64,000 bases of DNA from Saururus chinensis (GCA_035235625.1 CP141144.1:29695014-29759013), one strand, 5' to 3'; shown: positions 25,601 to 37,000, numbered from the stretch's first letter. Made by a program: numbers and translations. Notes: generated by a model not told the origin, from the letters alone.

Positions 25601-26106
25601 TCTATATTAAAACCATTGCTGAGCTTGTGGCTCACCCCTCTTTGTTTGTGCTTTGTTTTGGGGCTGCATGTCGTACCATGGAGGTTGTTCAGATGGGCTC
25701 TATGTGGAGCATGTGGTTGGCAATAATCATTAAGAGGGGTTGCTTGTAGATGTTATATTTTATTATAGCTTTGATAGCATGTTATGTTGAGATCTTTACA
25801 TACTTGACTATACTTCACACTTCTATTTAGCCAATGTTGGTTTAAACTCTTATTAGCCATTGTGGGCTTAGACTTATACTTTAGTCATGTATGGGCTGTT
25901 TATAACTAAGTATGTAGGTATGTGTGTGGACTAATGTTTAATTAGCAGTCCTTTATTGCTCATTTTGCCTCTCTACAAAGTATATGTGCACAACTCCGTA
26001 GTGTTCTACCTAAGGATAAGTTAAGTCTTCCACAATTCAACTATATTTCGCCGCTTCCTCCTTGGACCGGGTTCGGCTCGGGGGTGGCATGTGTCGGGGT
26101 GTGATG
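22623..26106 (+). repeat. LTR3: solo LTR of the gypsy A family
   Basis: 3484 bp, starting TGTAAGATTTC and ending GGGGTGTGATG, where the family ends GGGGCGTGACA. It is flanked by a perfect CCCCA duplication. From about 23259 to the end it matches the gypsy A LTRs in reverse complement. The U3 has a TATA-like box (TATTTAAAAC near 23013-23024) followed by a long transcribed-type leader. It holds a repeat of about 65 bp (24640-24930, four copies) and an AT-rich repeat of about 60 bp (25250-25470). No gene. Confidence 0.8.
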
Positions 26107-26129
26107 CCCCAGGTAAAGGGTAGGTTTTG

Positions 26130-26349
26130 TAGTGGTCTAGGATAGCTGACCCACTAATTGGATTATATTGTATGAACCGGGCTGGTCTGGTTCAGTTGGT
26201 TCGGTTCCCTAGGAGGGTCATCTCTTATATGGGGCGGCCTTGACTCTTGTTTCCAGTTTATGCAAATTGTGATTTCCAGCTCCTCCCCTTTCTTCAATAT
26301 TTCTCCCATTTCCCTACGCAATTCTCCTAGGTAGCCTGTATCGGGCACA
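26130..26349 (+). repeat. 5' LTR of gypsy C, left-truncated
   Basis: Matches 31150-31376 from AGTGGTCTAGGATAGC to TATCGGGCACA. The start of the LTR (TGTTGTGCACG and the next 100 bp or so) is absent, so the promoter part is missing. Confidence 0.85.
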
Positions 26350-26353
26350 TCAT

Positions 26354-26366
26354 TCGTATCGGAGCT
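26354..26366 (+). other. Primer-binding site of gypsy C
   Basis: TTCGTATCGGAGCTT follows the LTR end by 3-5 bp and matches TTGGTATCGGAGCTT of gypsy B with one or two changes. Confidence 0.8.
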
Positions 26367-26382
26367 TTTCCGATCTCCGGCC

Positions 26383-27541
26383 ATGGCTCGTGGCAAACAG
26401 GCTGTTATGCAGGAGGCGCCTTCAAAGAAGGAGGCACCAGCACCATCATCAGCGGACAGCCCGAAGGCCAATTCCGTGGTCAGCGATGCCAAGCTGTCAG
26501 AGATCCTCTTGGCAGTGCAAACCCTTACTGCGGATTTTGCCAGCATGAAGGTACAGTAGGCTGCCCTGGAAGTGCGCGTCATTCCTATTCTGCCTATACC
26601 AACCGCTACTACTCCGGAGAAGGGCGGGCCCTCGCAGCCTCTAGAGCCGCTCCTCCCCGACCCCCCAGTGCCGGCCAGCGTCAATATAGGAGTGCTGCCC
26701 TACCCTGTGCGCTATGGCGCTGCCAGCCAGTGTTGGGAGGAAGACACCAGACTTGGGACATGCGAGGCACGCCAGGTGCTCGTGAAAATGCCCATATGAT
26801 GCTGCCCCATCCTAACCAGTTCCAGGACGTTGAAGAGGAGTGGGACGAGTTCCCTAGGCATGGTGGGGGGCCAAGAGGGGGCGCTGAACCATGCCTTGCT
26901 CGCTTGCAGTTCCCTCGCTACAACGGGGATGACGATCCGGTGGAGTGGTTGTATAAGGCGGAAAAATTCTTCGCCTATCAAGGGACTCACTTTGAGGCTG
27001 AACGCTTGCGCATCGCGGCCTTTCACCTAGATGGCGACGCCTCAGTCTGGTTCCAAAGCTTTAAGAAAGAGGTGCGCTACCCGACTTGGGCCGCCTTCTC
27101 CGACGAACTCTGTGTTTAGTTTGGGCCTAATGAGTTCCAGGATTTTAATGAGATGTTGTCATCCCTGTGCCAAACTACCACCGTCCGGGCATACTACACT
27201 GAATTCATGAAGGTGGCTAACCGGTTGCCTGATTGGCCGGTGGCCGCCCTAGTGGGCACCTTCAAGCGCGGCCTCAAGCCTGAAATTTCAGAAGAGATGT
27301 GGCATTTCCCGTGTGCCAACATGCGGGATGTGGTGCGCCATGCTCGCATCGAAGAGGAAAAGCTGGCCAGACAGCGCAGAGGGGGGCGGCTTGGTCCAGT
27401 GCCTCGGTCTGCCTCTCTCGCCCATCCCTTGCCCACGCCCCCCAGCAGTTCAGCAACCAGCCACCCACTCCTACAGGTCCTATCGTGCGACGCCTCACAC
27501 CAGCTCAAATGGAGGAACATCGTTCGAAGGGAATATGCTTC
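26383..27541 (+). pseudogene. Gypsy C gag, degenerate
   Basis: It starts at the ATG at 26383 (MARGKQAVMQEAPSKKEA), 17 bp after the primer site. An amber at 26557-26559 (VQ-stop-AALE) lies in the first frame. The capsid is read in another frame from about 26730 (ARLQFPRYNGDDDPVEWLYK, FHLDGDASVWFQSF). A second amber lies at 27117-27119, before FGPNEFQDFNEML. TVRAYYTEFMKVANRL follows at 27180, and the proline-rich linker leads into MEEHRSKGICF at 27510. At least two frameshifts, one between 26560 and 26730 and one near 27390, separate the frames. Gag is the particle protein; not functional here. Confidence 0.8.
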
Positions 27542-28066
27542 TGATGTGACGAGAAATTCGTGCTCGGGCACCGCTGTTCTGTTAAGGGCAGCCTTCTGGT
27601 GGAAGAGATTGACGACGGGGAAGAGGGTTCTGATGGCTCTGCCTTGTCTGCCATTGAAGAGCTCCTACCAGAGATATCAGTACATGCATTTTCTGGGGCC
27701 TTTACACCTCACACAATGCGCGTCCAGGGGTTCCTCAAGCGCCAACAGGTAGCTATCCTAATCGACAGTGGTTCTACTCACAATTTCATTAATGACAGGG
27801 TCGCCCACAGACTTGGCTGTTTCGTATCGGACTCCAAACCCTTTGACGTACTGATTGGAGATGGGAAACACCTCCAGAGCAATGGGGTGTGTGCGCAGGT
27901 CACTTTGTTTGTACAGGGCCATTCATTCGTCACTGATCTCTTCCTGTTACCTACAAAAGGGGCGGACGTTGTGTTAGGCGTGTAGTGGCTACAGGAGCTC
28001 GGCGATGTTGTTTGGAACTTTTGGGAGATGTGGATGGGCTTTGAGCTCTAGGGGCAGTGCGTCCGG
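27542..28066 (+). pseudogene. Gypsy C zinc knuckle end and aspartic protease
   Basis: The knuckle reads ICF, then a TGA at 27542-27544, then CDEKFVLGHRC. The protease loop AILIDSGSTHNFINDRVAHR keeps the DSG triad intact, unlike gypsy B. The conserved GADVVLGV segment ends at an amber at 27983-27985 where the family usually has GVQWLQ. It lies in the same frame as the RT downstream. Apart from the stops the domain looks normal. Confidence 0.85.
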
Positions 28067-29287
28067 TTGGAAGGCTCTAGGCCGGGCACTCTTCTCTCTG
28101 CCCTTCCTTCGAGCACCTTGTTCTGGTACGCCCCCCAAGGGCTCCTGTTGCAGCAGCGAGCAGCCCTTGAGGTGACTCAAGACAGCATGCCGACCGACCT
28201 CCAGGAGTTATTGACAGATCACCAAGACTTGTTCCCTGAGCCGCAAGGTCTTCCGCCTACCCGCTCTCATGATAATCAGATTCCTATTACCCCTGGCACC
28301 GCCCCAACCAATGTGCGTCCATATCGATACCCACATATTCAGAAAGCAGAGATCGAACGGCTGGTGATAGATATGCTTCAGGTGGGGATCATCAGGCCCA
28401 GTACAAGTTCCTACTCGTTGCCGGTGTTACTCGTGCGAAAGGACGGTACATGGCGTTTCTGTGTTGACTACCGCGCCCTCAATGCCGTCACTATGAAAGA
28501 CAAGTACCCAATTCCGGTGCTTGAGGAGTTGCTCGATGAGTTGACAGGCGCTACTGTGTTTAGTAAGCTCGATCTGCATTCGGGCTATCATCAAATCCGC
28601 ATGAATGCCGCCAATGTGCACAAGACTACCTTCCAGACTCACGGCGGCCACTTCGAGTTCCTAGTTATGCCATTTGGGTTGACTAATGCCCCATCCACAT
28701 TTCAGTGCCTCATGAACGACCTCTTTCGTCCCTTCCTGCGCCGTTATATATTGGTATTCTTCGATGATAGTTTGGTGTACAACAGATCCTGGATAGAGCA
28801 CTTGACACACCTCAGGTCGGTCTTCTCTATTCTTCGTGACAATTCCTTATTTCTTAAGTGTTCGAAGTGCTCTTTTGGCAGCCCACAGGTGGATTACTTA
28901 GGCCATATTATATCAGGGAATGGTGTCACCACCGACCCAGCCAAGGTGGCCGCCATGATGTCTTGGCCTATTCCCAAATGTGTTCGGGTGCTCCGTGGTT
29001 TTCTAGGCCTCACCAGGTACTATTGGCGGTTCATTAGTCGATATGGGGAGTTGGCCTCACCTCTGACAGCGCTGCTCAAACGGGGCGCTTTTGCTTGGAC
29101 TCCGGATGCATAGGAGGCTTTTGAGGGGCTGAAGCAGGCCATGGCTTCCGCCCCCATCTTGATTCTACCGGATATCAGCCGCCCGTTTGTGGTCGAGATA
29201 GATGCTTCAGACGGTGGCTTGGGGGCGGTTCTGTTACAGGACGAGCGTCCCATTGCCTATTTCAGCAAGGCTCTGGCGGGCTGATCC
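28067..29287 (+). pseudogene. Gypsy C reverse transcriptase and RNase H start
   Basis: The 348-codon frame carries the full RT order: [66 protein letters not shown], the catalytic box as FFDDSLVY (usually YxDD), and FLGLTRYYWRFI. An amber at 29111-29113 falls at the usual DAQEAF position. RNase H begins [18 protein letters not shown] and meets a TGA at 29282-29284. RT copies the RNA genome into cDNA. The same frame continues to 31023. Confidence 0.9.
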
Positions 29288-30640
29288 TTGTCCCTGTCCG
29301 TCTATGAGAAGGAAATGCTGGCCATCATCCATGCAGTCACCAAGTGGCGGCCGTACCTATTGGGTCGTCGGTTCTTGATTCACATTGATCATCAGCCATT
29401 GAAGTATTTCCTCGAACAGTGGGTGTCCACTCCATCTCAGCAGCGGTGGGTGAGTAAACTTCTCGGTTATGATTATGATGTTGTTTATAGGAAGGGGTCA
29501 GAGAACACAGTGGTTGACGCTCTCTCTCATATACCTGCCCAGGGTTCGTGCTTGACCTTCTCCACGCTCTCATGTCCCTTTATTGAACAGTTGAAGCAGG
29601 CCTACTGTACTAATGCCTTGACGCAGGCTTTGATCGTTGCTCTCCAGACTGATCCTGCAGCCCGTCCGTTTTACACTTGGCGGGATGATCTCTTGTTTTG
29701 GAAGGATCGGTTGTGGGTTCCTGATGTCGCTGATCTTCGCCGCCGCATTATATCGCATTTCCATGATTCTCGAGTGGCCAGTCATGAGGGGACTTTCCAT
29801 ACCTATAAGCGGGTCAGCCAGAGTTTCTTATGGTTGGGGGTTCATCAGGCTGTGCACGAGTATGTGACCGCTTGTGATATTTGTCAGCGTGCCAAGGCAG
29901 CTACCACTTCTCCGGCCGGTTTGCTCCAACCCCTGCCTATTCCGGATAAAGTCTGGGAGGATATATTGATGGATTTTGTTGAGGTCTTGCAGCTGGTCGA
30001 GGGTAAGTCGGTGATAATGGTGGTGGTTGACCGACTGTCTAAGTATGCTCATTTATGCGCATTGGGACATCCTTTCACTACTAAAACTGTGGCTGACCTG
30101 TATGTTCGGGAGGTGGCGAAGATTCATGGTATGCCTCATACCATTGTTTCTGATCGTGATCGTATCTTCCTTTCTCAGTTTTGGCAGGAGTTCTTTGCTT
30201 TATAGGGTACGTCACTTCATATGAGCACTGCTTATCACTCGCAGACAGATGGGCAGACAGAAGTGGTTAATCGTTGTTTGGAGCAGTACCTGCGGTGATT
30301 TATGATGGCGCAGCCTCGTCGTTGGCTACAACTTCTTCCATGGGCGGAGTGGTCCTATAACATTGCATATCACATGCATGTGGGCTTCACTCCTTTTGAG
30401 GTGCTATATGGCCAACCCCCACCTACTATTTTGTCGTATGTCCCTCATCGCTCTTCTGTGGCTGAGGTAGATTATATGCTCCAAACTCACGATGAGGTCT
30501 TGCATCAATTCAAGATGAATTTGGTTGAGGCTCACAACCGGATGAAACAACTCTATGATGGCCACCGTACTGATCGGGAGTTCCAAGTGGGTGACTTGGT
30601 TTATGTATCTGTTTTACCATAGCGCCAGACTTCTTTGTTT
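29288..30640 (+). pseudogene. Gypsy C RNase H end and integrase
   Basis: VYEKEMLAIIHAVTKWRPYL and HIDHQPLKYFLEQ complete RNase H. The integrase zinc-binding part (H at SHFHDSRVASHEGTF, CDICQRAK) is followed by the core with D (LMDFVEVL), D (VSDRDRIFLSQFW) and E ([14 protein letters not shown]). Stops lie at 30203-30205 (amber, FAL-stop-GT, where the family usually has LQGT), 30296-30298 (TGA) and 30620-30622 (amber). All segments stay in one frame. With the stops ignored, the catalytic D, D and E are all present. Confidence 0.9.
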
Positions 30641-31024
30641 CAGCCCGAGCATTCCAAGCTCGCTCCTAGGTTCCATGGTCCCTATCCGGTGGAGGCATGC
30701 GTTGATCCGGTTGCTTACCGCCTCTCCTTGCCGCCTAATTCCTTGGTCCATCCTGTGTTCCATGTGTCCCGTCTTCGCAGGTTTGTGGGTGACCAGACGT
30801 TGGCTGTGGATGCTTTGCCTCTGCCTCTGATGGGTCCTGTTCCACCCTCTGACCCGGCCCCTGTGTCTGTGCTTGAGAAGAGGCTGGTTCGTCGTTCGGG
30901 TTGCATTGTTACTGAGGTTTTGGTTTCATGGTGGGGTCAGCCGTTGGAGGATGCGACGTGGATGTCTGAGGATGATTTCTTGGCTCGTTATCCAGCATGG
31001 TCGCCTTGCGGACAAGGCGACTAG
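30641..31024 (+). pseudogene. Gypsy C pol C-terminal chromodomain-like tail
   Basis: The end of the polyprotein reads LAPRFHGPYPVEACVDPVAY, FHVSRLRRFVGDQTLAVD and then VLVSWWGQPLEDATWMSEDD, a degenerate chromodomain-like fold of the kind found at the end of many plant chromoviruses. It finishes with SPCGQGD and a stop about 20 bp before the 3' LTR. In-frame with the integrase but separated from it by the 30620-30622 amber. Confidence 0.8.
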
Positions 31025-31040
31025 CGGAAGCGTGGTGGAG

Positions 31041-31376
31041 TGTTGTGCACGATTGTGCACGATGCTCAGACTCTCTCTTTATTACTTTATTGCATTGAAC
31101 TATTTAATTATTAATGTAGTCTTTTATTATCGTACTTGTTGGTTCAGTTAGTGGCCTAGGATAGCCGACCCACTAATTGGATTATATTGTATGAACCGGG
31201 CCGGTTTGGTTTAGATGGTTCGGTTCCCTAGGAGGGTCATCTCCTATATGGGGCGGCCTTGACTCTTGTTTCCAGTTTATGCAAATTGTGATTTCCAGTT
31301 CCTCCCCTTTCTTCAATATTTCTCCCCTTTCCGTGTGCAATTCTCCTAGGTACCGATCGTGCCTATATCGGGCACA
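31041..31376 (+). repeat. 3' LTR of gypsy C
   Basis: 336 bp, starting TGTTGTGCACGATTGTGCAC and ending CTATATCGGGCACA. It pairs with 26130-26349. LTR2 sequence resumes at 31377 (TCAGGAGGCTCCTCCC). Confidence 0.9.
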
Positions 31377-33304
31377 TCAGGAGGCTCCTCCCACTGTCTT
31401 CGGACCTAAAGGGGAGGATGCCCTGAAGGAAGGAACAACTTTGAATGCTGCTACTTCTAGAATCCTAAGGGGAGTAAGCATTTCCGACTTTCTAATTTTA
31501 ATTCATATTTAAATAAATGCATGTTCATCTTAAGTAGTTAACTTAAGATGTTGAATGTGATATGCTTTGCTCTGTTCTGATATGCTATGCTCTGATTTGA
31601 TCTGTTCTGATATGCTTTGATTTAATCCGATCTGTTTGATCTACTATGATGCATGACTCCGATGATTTATTAGCTTTCATTTGACTCTAATGATTTATAT
31701 GATGCACGACTCATGATTTATTAGCTTTTGTTTGACCCTGATGATTTCCGTCCTATTCTAAATGATTGATTTGGATATAAGTATTATAAAATATATAATT
31801 TCTAATGCCTGATGCTTGTATTAGACGTTAGGAAAAACTATATTTGAAGACAATCGTATTGGAATAACAGCGTAGGTGTTATCCAATATCTAAGTAGGCA
31901 ACCATTGGCACCACAATGTTGGCCTGATCCAAATTAACTATAAAATTAGGCTTGTTTTGGCCTATGCACGATGGTGCATTGAATCTCTATCGTGCATAGA
32001 GGAACATTACAACACTCTCGCATAGAAGCTGCTCCTAGATAGTTTTGAAAATTTAACTCAGATCTAGTTTTCTGTACCTCCAGGTCATGTTAGATCGTGA
32101 CCCGGGGTGTTACAATAATTACTTATGCATACATGTAAATGAGATTATCTTCATAAATCTATGTTAAATGCATCATTTCTTAGTCCATACAACCTTATTT
32201 ACTAAATTATGTGTTAACAAGATATAATATGATCACTTACGTTTGCACATTAAACCATGCTTATATTCAATGTATCATGAAAAGGGTTTGTGAATTAGAT
32301 TTAATCGTGATTAGCCGAGGCTTCCATAGTTTTTAGAATTAGTCGTATCGGGTTTGATTGAATTGGTTTTATGTCGAAAAAGGCAAGGTTTTTTGTCTAA
32401 AAGGTCAGGATTTTCCACTCTAAAAGGGCTGGTTTTTGCCTCCCCCAGGTTTACTGAGATTATTATACTATTGAGATTTCTGGAGTGTGCTCCAGGTTGG
32501 TCATGTTCGAGTGCACCAACTTGACCAGGGATTATTTTTTCATCTCCAGTTTGGAATGTCAGGTTCATGCATTAGGTATTAGGTAACCATTTAATTTGAT
32601 TTTTATTATCTTGAGACTAGCTTTGGATGCAATTTTGATATTGTTTACACATATAAGGTTGTGTGTGAGTTTTGGATAAAACTTATGAGATTTATTTACA
32701 CTATGATTGTGTAAGGATTAGTTGTGAATGTTGCAGCATGTTTAGGTTGTTAATGTAAGTTTTCAAAACCTTACTCGGCTAAGCTTCTATGCTCACCCTT
32801 GTTTTGTTTTGGGAATCTGTTGGGATCCCCTATGTGATTATGTCACACATGCACTCAGGATAAATTATATTGCCAGCAGAACGATAACTGAAGGAATGCT
32901 AAGAGGGGGATAGTTTCTTCTCCATAATAGTTAGGAATGAATAAATTGAAGGAACTTGATATAAACTTCATATTTATTGATAGTATTTCTTTCTATTTAT
33001 GGTAGATTTCTATTATGGTTTAAAGACACATGCTTATGCCATTGCACTAGGATTTTGTACAAGTATGCTTAATTCTAATTATTTTAAAAGTAGTTCAATT
33101 TCCTTTTATATTTTCCAGTTTGTTTTTAAACAAAGCAACAACTTGCAATCTATTTTGTTTCAATCCAGGTTTTGGTTAAAAGTTGTTGCGCCCCCTCGCC
33201 AAAGTCAGGGGGTCATGGCAAACATGGATTTGTTGAGTTTAAATCTCCTGTTTCTCCCAATCAACAAGGTTATTAACATGTTAATAAATATACGATATCA
33301 CTCA

Positions 33305-33307
33305 ACA
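33305..33307. repeat. 3-bp target duplication of CACTA-1 (ACA)
   Basis: ACA precedes CACTACAACAAAAAG and also follows the opposite terminus at 37932-37934. A 3-bp duplication is the rule for CACTA (En/Spm) elements. Confidence 0.6.
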
Positions 33308-34080
33308 CACTACAACAAAAAGAAGTATTAGTGATCCATTAAAAAGCGTGGCTAACAACTACTTTTTGTACCGCTTAAAGATGTGTTGCAAAAATAAATT
33401 GTGATGCTCTTTAAAAAGTGTTGCAAATATGGGTACTATTTACGACGTTTCACACTACAAAAAAAAGGACTATAGCGATGCAATCCAAAGCATTGTTAAA
33501 AACTACTATTAGCAACACATACAAAAGTGTCACAAGAAAAATAACTATTAGCAATGCCTTTTAAAAAGCATAGCTAATAGTGTTATATTAGTGACACTTT
33601 TTAAAAAGAGTTGCTAGTAGTAGTACTATTTGCTGTGCTTTTGTAAAAGTGTCGCTAATATAACACTATTAACGACTCTTTTAAAAAAGCATCATTAATA
33701 GTTATAAGTTTAAAAAATAAAAAATTTGGAACTATTTACAATGCTTTTATCAAAGCGCCTCAAATAGTACTTAAATTATCACACTTTTAAACCACCGTAG
33801 CCAATATTGGTACTATTATCAACACTTAAAAAAATGTGGCACAGATAAAATAAGGTTATTTAAAAAAAGAAACTTAAGACTATTGACGATGGTCTTTTTA
33901 AAAAGCATCGCAAATAGTTTTATTTTATTTAATATTTATTATTTTAAATAAATAATATATAATAGATAAATATTAAAAAAAATTTAAAATATAATATAAT
34001 TTATTTAAAGTTAAATTTATTATTTTAATATATAATATATAATAAATAAATAAGAAAAAATTACATAAAATTTTCTTACT

Positions 34081-37000
34081 TTCACCCCACTCCTTAGAGC
34101 TGGGGCTCACGTTTATGTGTGTGAGTGAAAGAGGGACGAGTGAAGAGAAGAGAAAGAAATCAGAGAGTGCATGAAGAGAGAGGAGAAAGAGAGTTAAGAG
34201 AGAGATATAGAGAAGAGAGAGAGGAGAGATAGACAAGAGGAGAGAGAGTAAGAAGAGAGAGAATAAAGAGGGATAGTGGAGAGAGAAAAGAGAGAGGAGA
34301 GAGGGTGAAGTGAGGAGAGAAGAGATAGCGAGGAGAGAGAGAAAGGAAAGAGATTGAGAGAGGAAAGAGGAGAGATAGAGAGAAGAGAGAGAGGAGAGAC
34401 GAGAAAGAGAGGAAAGATAGAGAAAGAGGGTAGAGAGAGACAAAGAAGAGAGATGAGAGAGAAAGAAGAATGATAGAGGAGAGAAGAGAGTACTGAGAGA
34501 GAGAAATTTAATTTTGTTTTTTATATTTTTATTAAACATTATATTTTAAAAATAAAAAAAATAAATAAAATAAAAGTTATTAGCGACGCATAGGAATTTG
34601 CATCGCTAATACCCTAAGTATTAGCGACACATACGCCTATGCGTTGCTAATACCAAGGGTAGTAGCGACACTTTTTCCTATGCATCCCTAATATATTTAT
34701 TTTATTTTTAAAATATAATATATAATTAAAAAAATCTCAAAAAATTAAAATTAATCACCTCTCATACTCAGAGCCAGGCTCACGTTGACATGCATGGGAG
34801 AGAGTGGAGAGATAGAGACACAAAGAGAGATCTTTCTAGAGAGTGAAAAGAGAGAGTGTGAAGACAGAGAAGAGAGGATGAGATAGAGGGTAGAGAGAGT
34901 GAGGGAGAGTGCAGATAGTGAGAAGAGATAAAGAGAGGAGAAAGAAAGGTGAGAGAGGGTAGAGAGAGTGAGGGAGAGTGCAGATAGTGTGAAGAGAGAA
35001 GAGAGTGTGTAGAGAAAGAGGGAGGAATTTAATTTTAATTTTTTAAAAAATAATATTTTATTTTAATAATATTGAATAAAATAAAATAAAATATATTTGC
35101 GACATATAAGAATTTGTGTCTCTAATATCCTAGTATTAGCAATGCATAAGCCTATGCATCGCTAATACCTAGGGTAGTAGCGACGCTTTTTCCTTTGTGA
35201 TGCTAATATATCTATTTTATTGTATTGTTATTATTTTTAAAATATAATTTATAATTAAAAATACCAAAAATTTAAAATTAATTACACCTACTCTCTCAAC
35301 TCTCATCATCAGAGTCGGGGCTCATGTTGACTCGTGTGAGAGAGAGAAGAGAGGGTAGAGATAGAGTGGAGAGAGAGAAGGAGAAGAGAGAGAGAGAGGA
35401 GAGAAAAAGTGAGAGGAGAGAGAGAAGATATAGAGTGGAGAGAGAGGAGAGAAATAGATAGAGAAAGAGGAGAGAGAATAGATAGAGAAAGAGGAGAGTG
35501 AAGAGAGAGAGAGAAGAGAGAGAGGGTAGAGAAAGAGTTAGGGAAGGACAGTGAAGAGAGAGGGTAGAGAGAGAGTGAGAGGAGAGAGGAGAGAGAGGGT
35601 AGAGAGGAGAGAGTGAAGAGAGAGACGTAGAGAGAGGAAGAAATTTAATTTTGATTTTTAATATTTTTTTAAATATTATATTTTAATAATAAAATAAAAT
35701 ATATTAGTGTATTAGCGATGCATAATCCTATACGTCGCTAATACCTAGGGTAATAGCGACACTTTTTCCTATGCATACATAATATATTTATTTTATTTTA
35801 TTATTATTATTATTATTATTTTTAAAATATAATATATAATTTAAAATCCCAAAAAATAAAAATTATACTCTCACCTCTCATCCTCATAGCCGAGTCTCAT
35901 GTTGGGAAGCGTTTTCTATGCTCCCTGTTCACTATGCGCCGAGCGTAAGGAACGCATGGGATCAGTTGGATTTTAAGATGGGTGGCGCACACGCTAGCGC
36001 ACGTTAGCGTAAGTATTACTTACGCTAATGTGCGCTAGCGTGTGCACCACCCATCTTGAAATCCAATGGCTCCCATGCGTTCCTTACGCTCGGCGCATAG
36101 TGAGAGTGGAGCATAGAAAATGCTTCCCTCATGTTGATGCATGTAGGAGAGCACAGAGAGAGGGTAGAGAGAGTGAAGAGACAGAAGAGATAGAGAATAG
36201 AGAGAGGAGAAGAGAGATAGAGATAAAGATAAAGATAGAAAGGAGAGAGAGAATAGACAGAGAGAGGAGTGAGAGAAGTGAGACAGAGAGAGAGAGGAGA
36301 GAGCGTGAAGAGAGAAACAGAGAAGAGATTATGAGAAAGTGGAGAGAGAGGGTAGAGAGTAGGAGACATAGAGAGAGGGGGTAGAGAGAAAAAAGAGCGT
36401 AGAGAGCGAGTGTAGAGAGAAGGAAGAATTTAATTTTGATTTTTTAAAGATTTTTTTATTAAATATTATATTTTAAAAATAAAAAAAATTATTAACAACG
36501 CATAAGAATTTGCATCGTTAACACCCTAGGTATTAGCGACGCATACGCCTATGGGTCGCTAATGCCTAGGGTAGTAGTAAAGATTTTTCCTGTGCATCAC
36601 TAATATATTTATTTTATTTTATTATTATTACTTTTAAAATATAATATATAATTAAAAATCCTAAAAAATGAAAATTAAATTCCCCTACTCTCTCCCCTCA
36701 CATCCTCTGAGGCGGGGCTCACATTGACGTTCATTGGAGAGAGAGAGAGAGAAAAGAGATAGCGAGAGAAAGAGAGAGATCACTCTAGAGAGTGAAGAGA
36801 GATAGAGAGAGTGAAGTGAGAGAGAGAGAGAGGAGATAAAGAGAGATAGAGAAAGGAGAGAGGGAGAGAGTGAAGAGAGAGGAAGAGGAGAGAGAGAAGA
36901 GATAGAGAGAGGATATAGGGTAGAGGGTAGAGAGAGAGTGAAGAGAGAGAAGAGATAGGGAGTGGAGAGAGAGAAGGAAAAAGAGATGGGGAGGAGAGAG

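Larger units (their letters stand above)
26130..31376 (+). mobile_element. Gypsy C: near full-length gypsy retrotransposon, pol in one frame
   Basis: Order on the plus strand: partial 5' LTR, primer-binding site, gag, protease, RT, RNase H, integrase, chromodomain-like tail, polypurine tract (GCGTGGTGGAG, 31030-31040), 3' LTR. It lies in the LTR2 minisatellite, about 20 bp after LTR3. The first roughly 110 bp of the 5' LTR are lost. Coding is broken by nine stop codons and by frameshifts in gag, but pol stays in one frame for about 3.5 kb. It is in the same family as gypsy B and gypsy E. Confidence 0.9.
21626..32114 (+). repeat. LTR2: solo LTR nested in LTR0, holding LTR3 and gypsy C
   Basis: It starts TGTAACACCC and ends GGGTGTTACA, a perfect 10-bp inverted pair. 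The flanks are ATAGT (21621-21625) and ATAAT (32115-32119), a 4/5 target duplication. Its own sequence is 21626-22622, about 26112-26129, and 31377-32114 (about 1.75 kb). A minisatellite in its middle is cut by both nested insertions. A short repeat based on TCTGATATGCTTTG lies near 31560-31640. There is no internal retroviral sequence of its own. Confidence 0.7.
12836..33220 (+). repeat. LTR0: outermost solo LTR with nested insertions
   Basis: It begins TGCAACATCCTG and ends GGGTCATGGCA, flanked by GACAT and AACAT. Its own sequence is 12836-13328, 20764-21625 and 32115-33220 (about 2.46 kb); the rest is later insertion. A TATA box (CTATAAATA) at 13232-13240 lies in a typical plant gypsy U3 context. 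No gag or pol of its own is present, so it is a solo LTR left by recombination between two LTRs. Both outer boundaries are inferred from the terminal dinucleotides and the near-matching duplication. Confidence 0.6.

Noticed and set aside
33973..34539. 188-residue Ser/Leu-rich minus-strand frame
   Set aside because: It is a translation of a GA-rich microsatellite; the opposite strand gives Glu/Arg-rich frames. No domain or conserved start.
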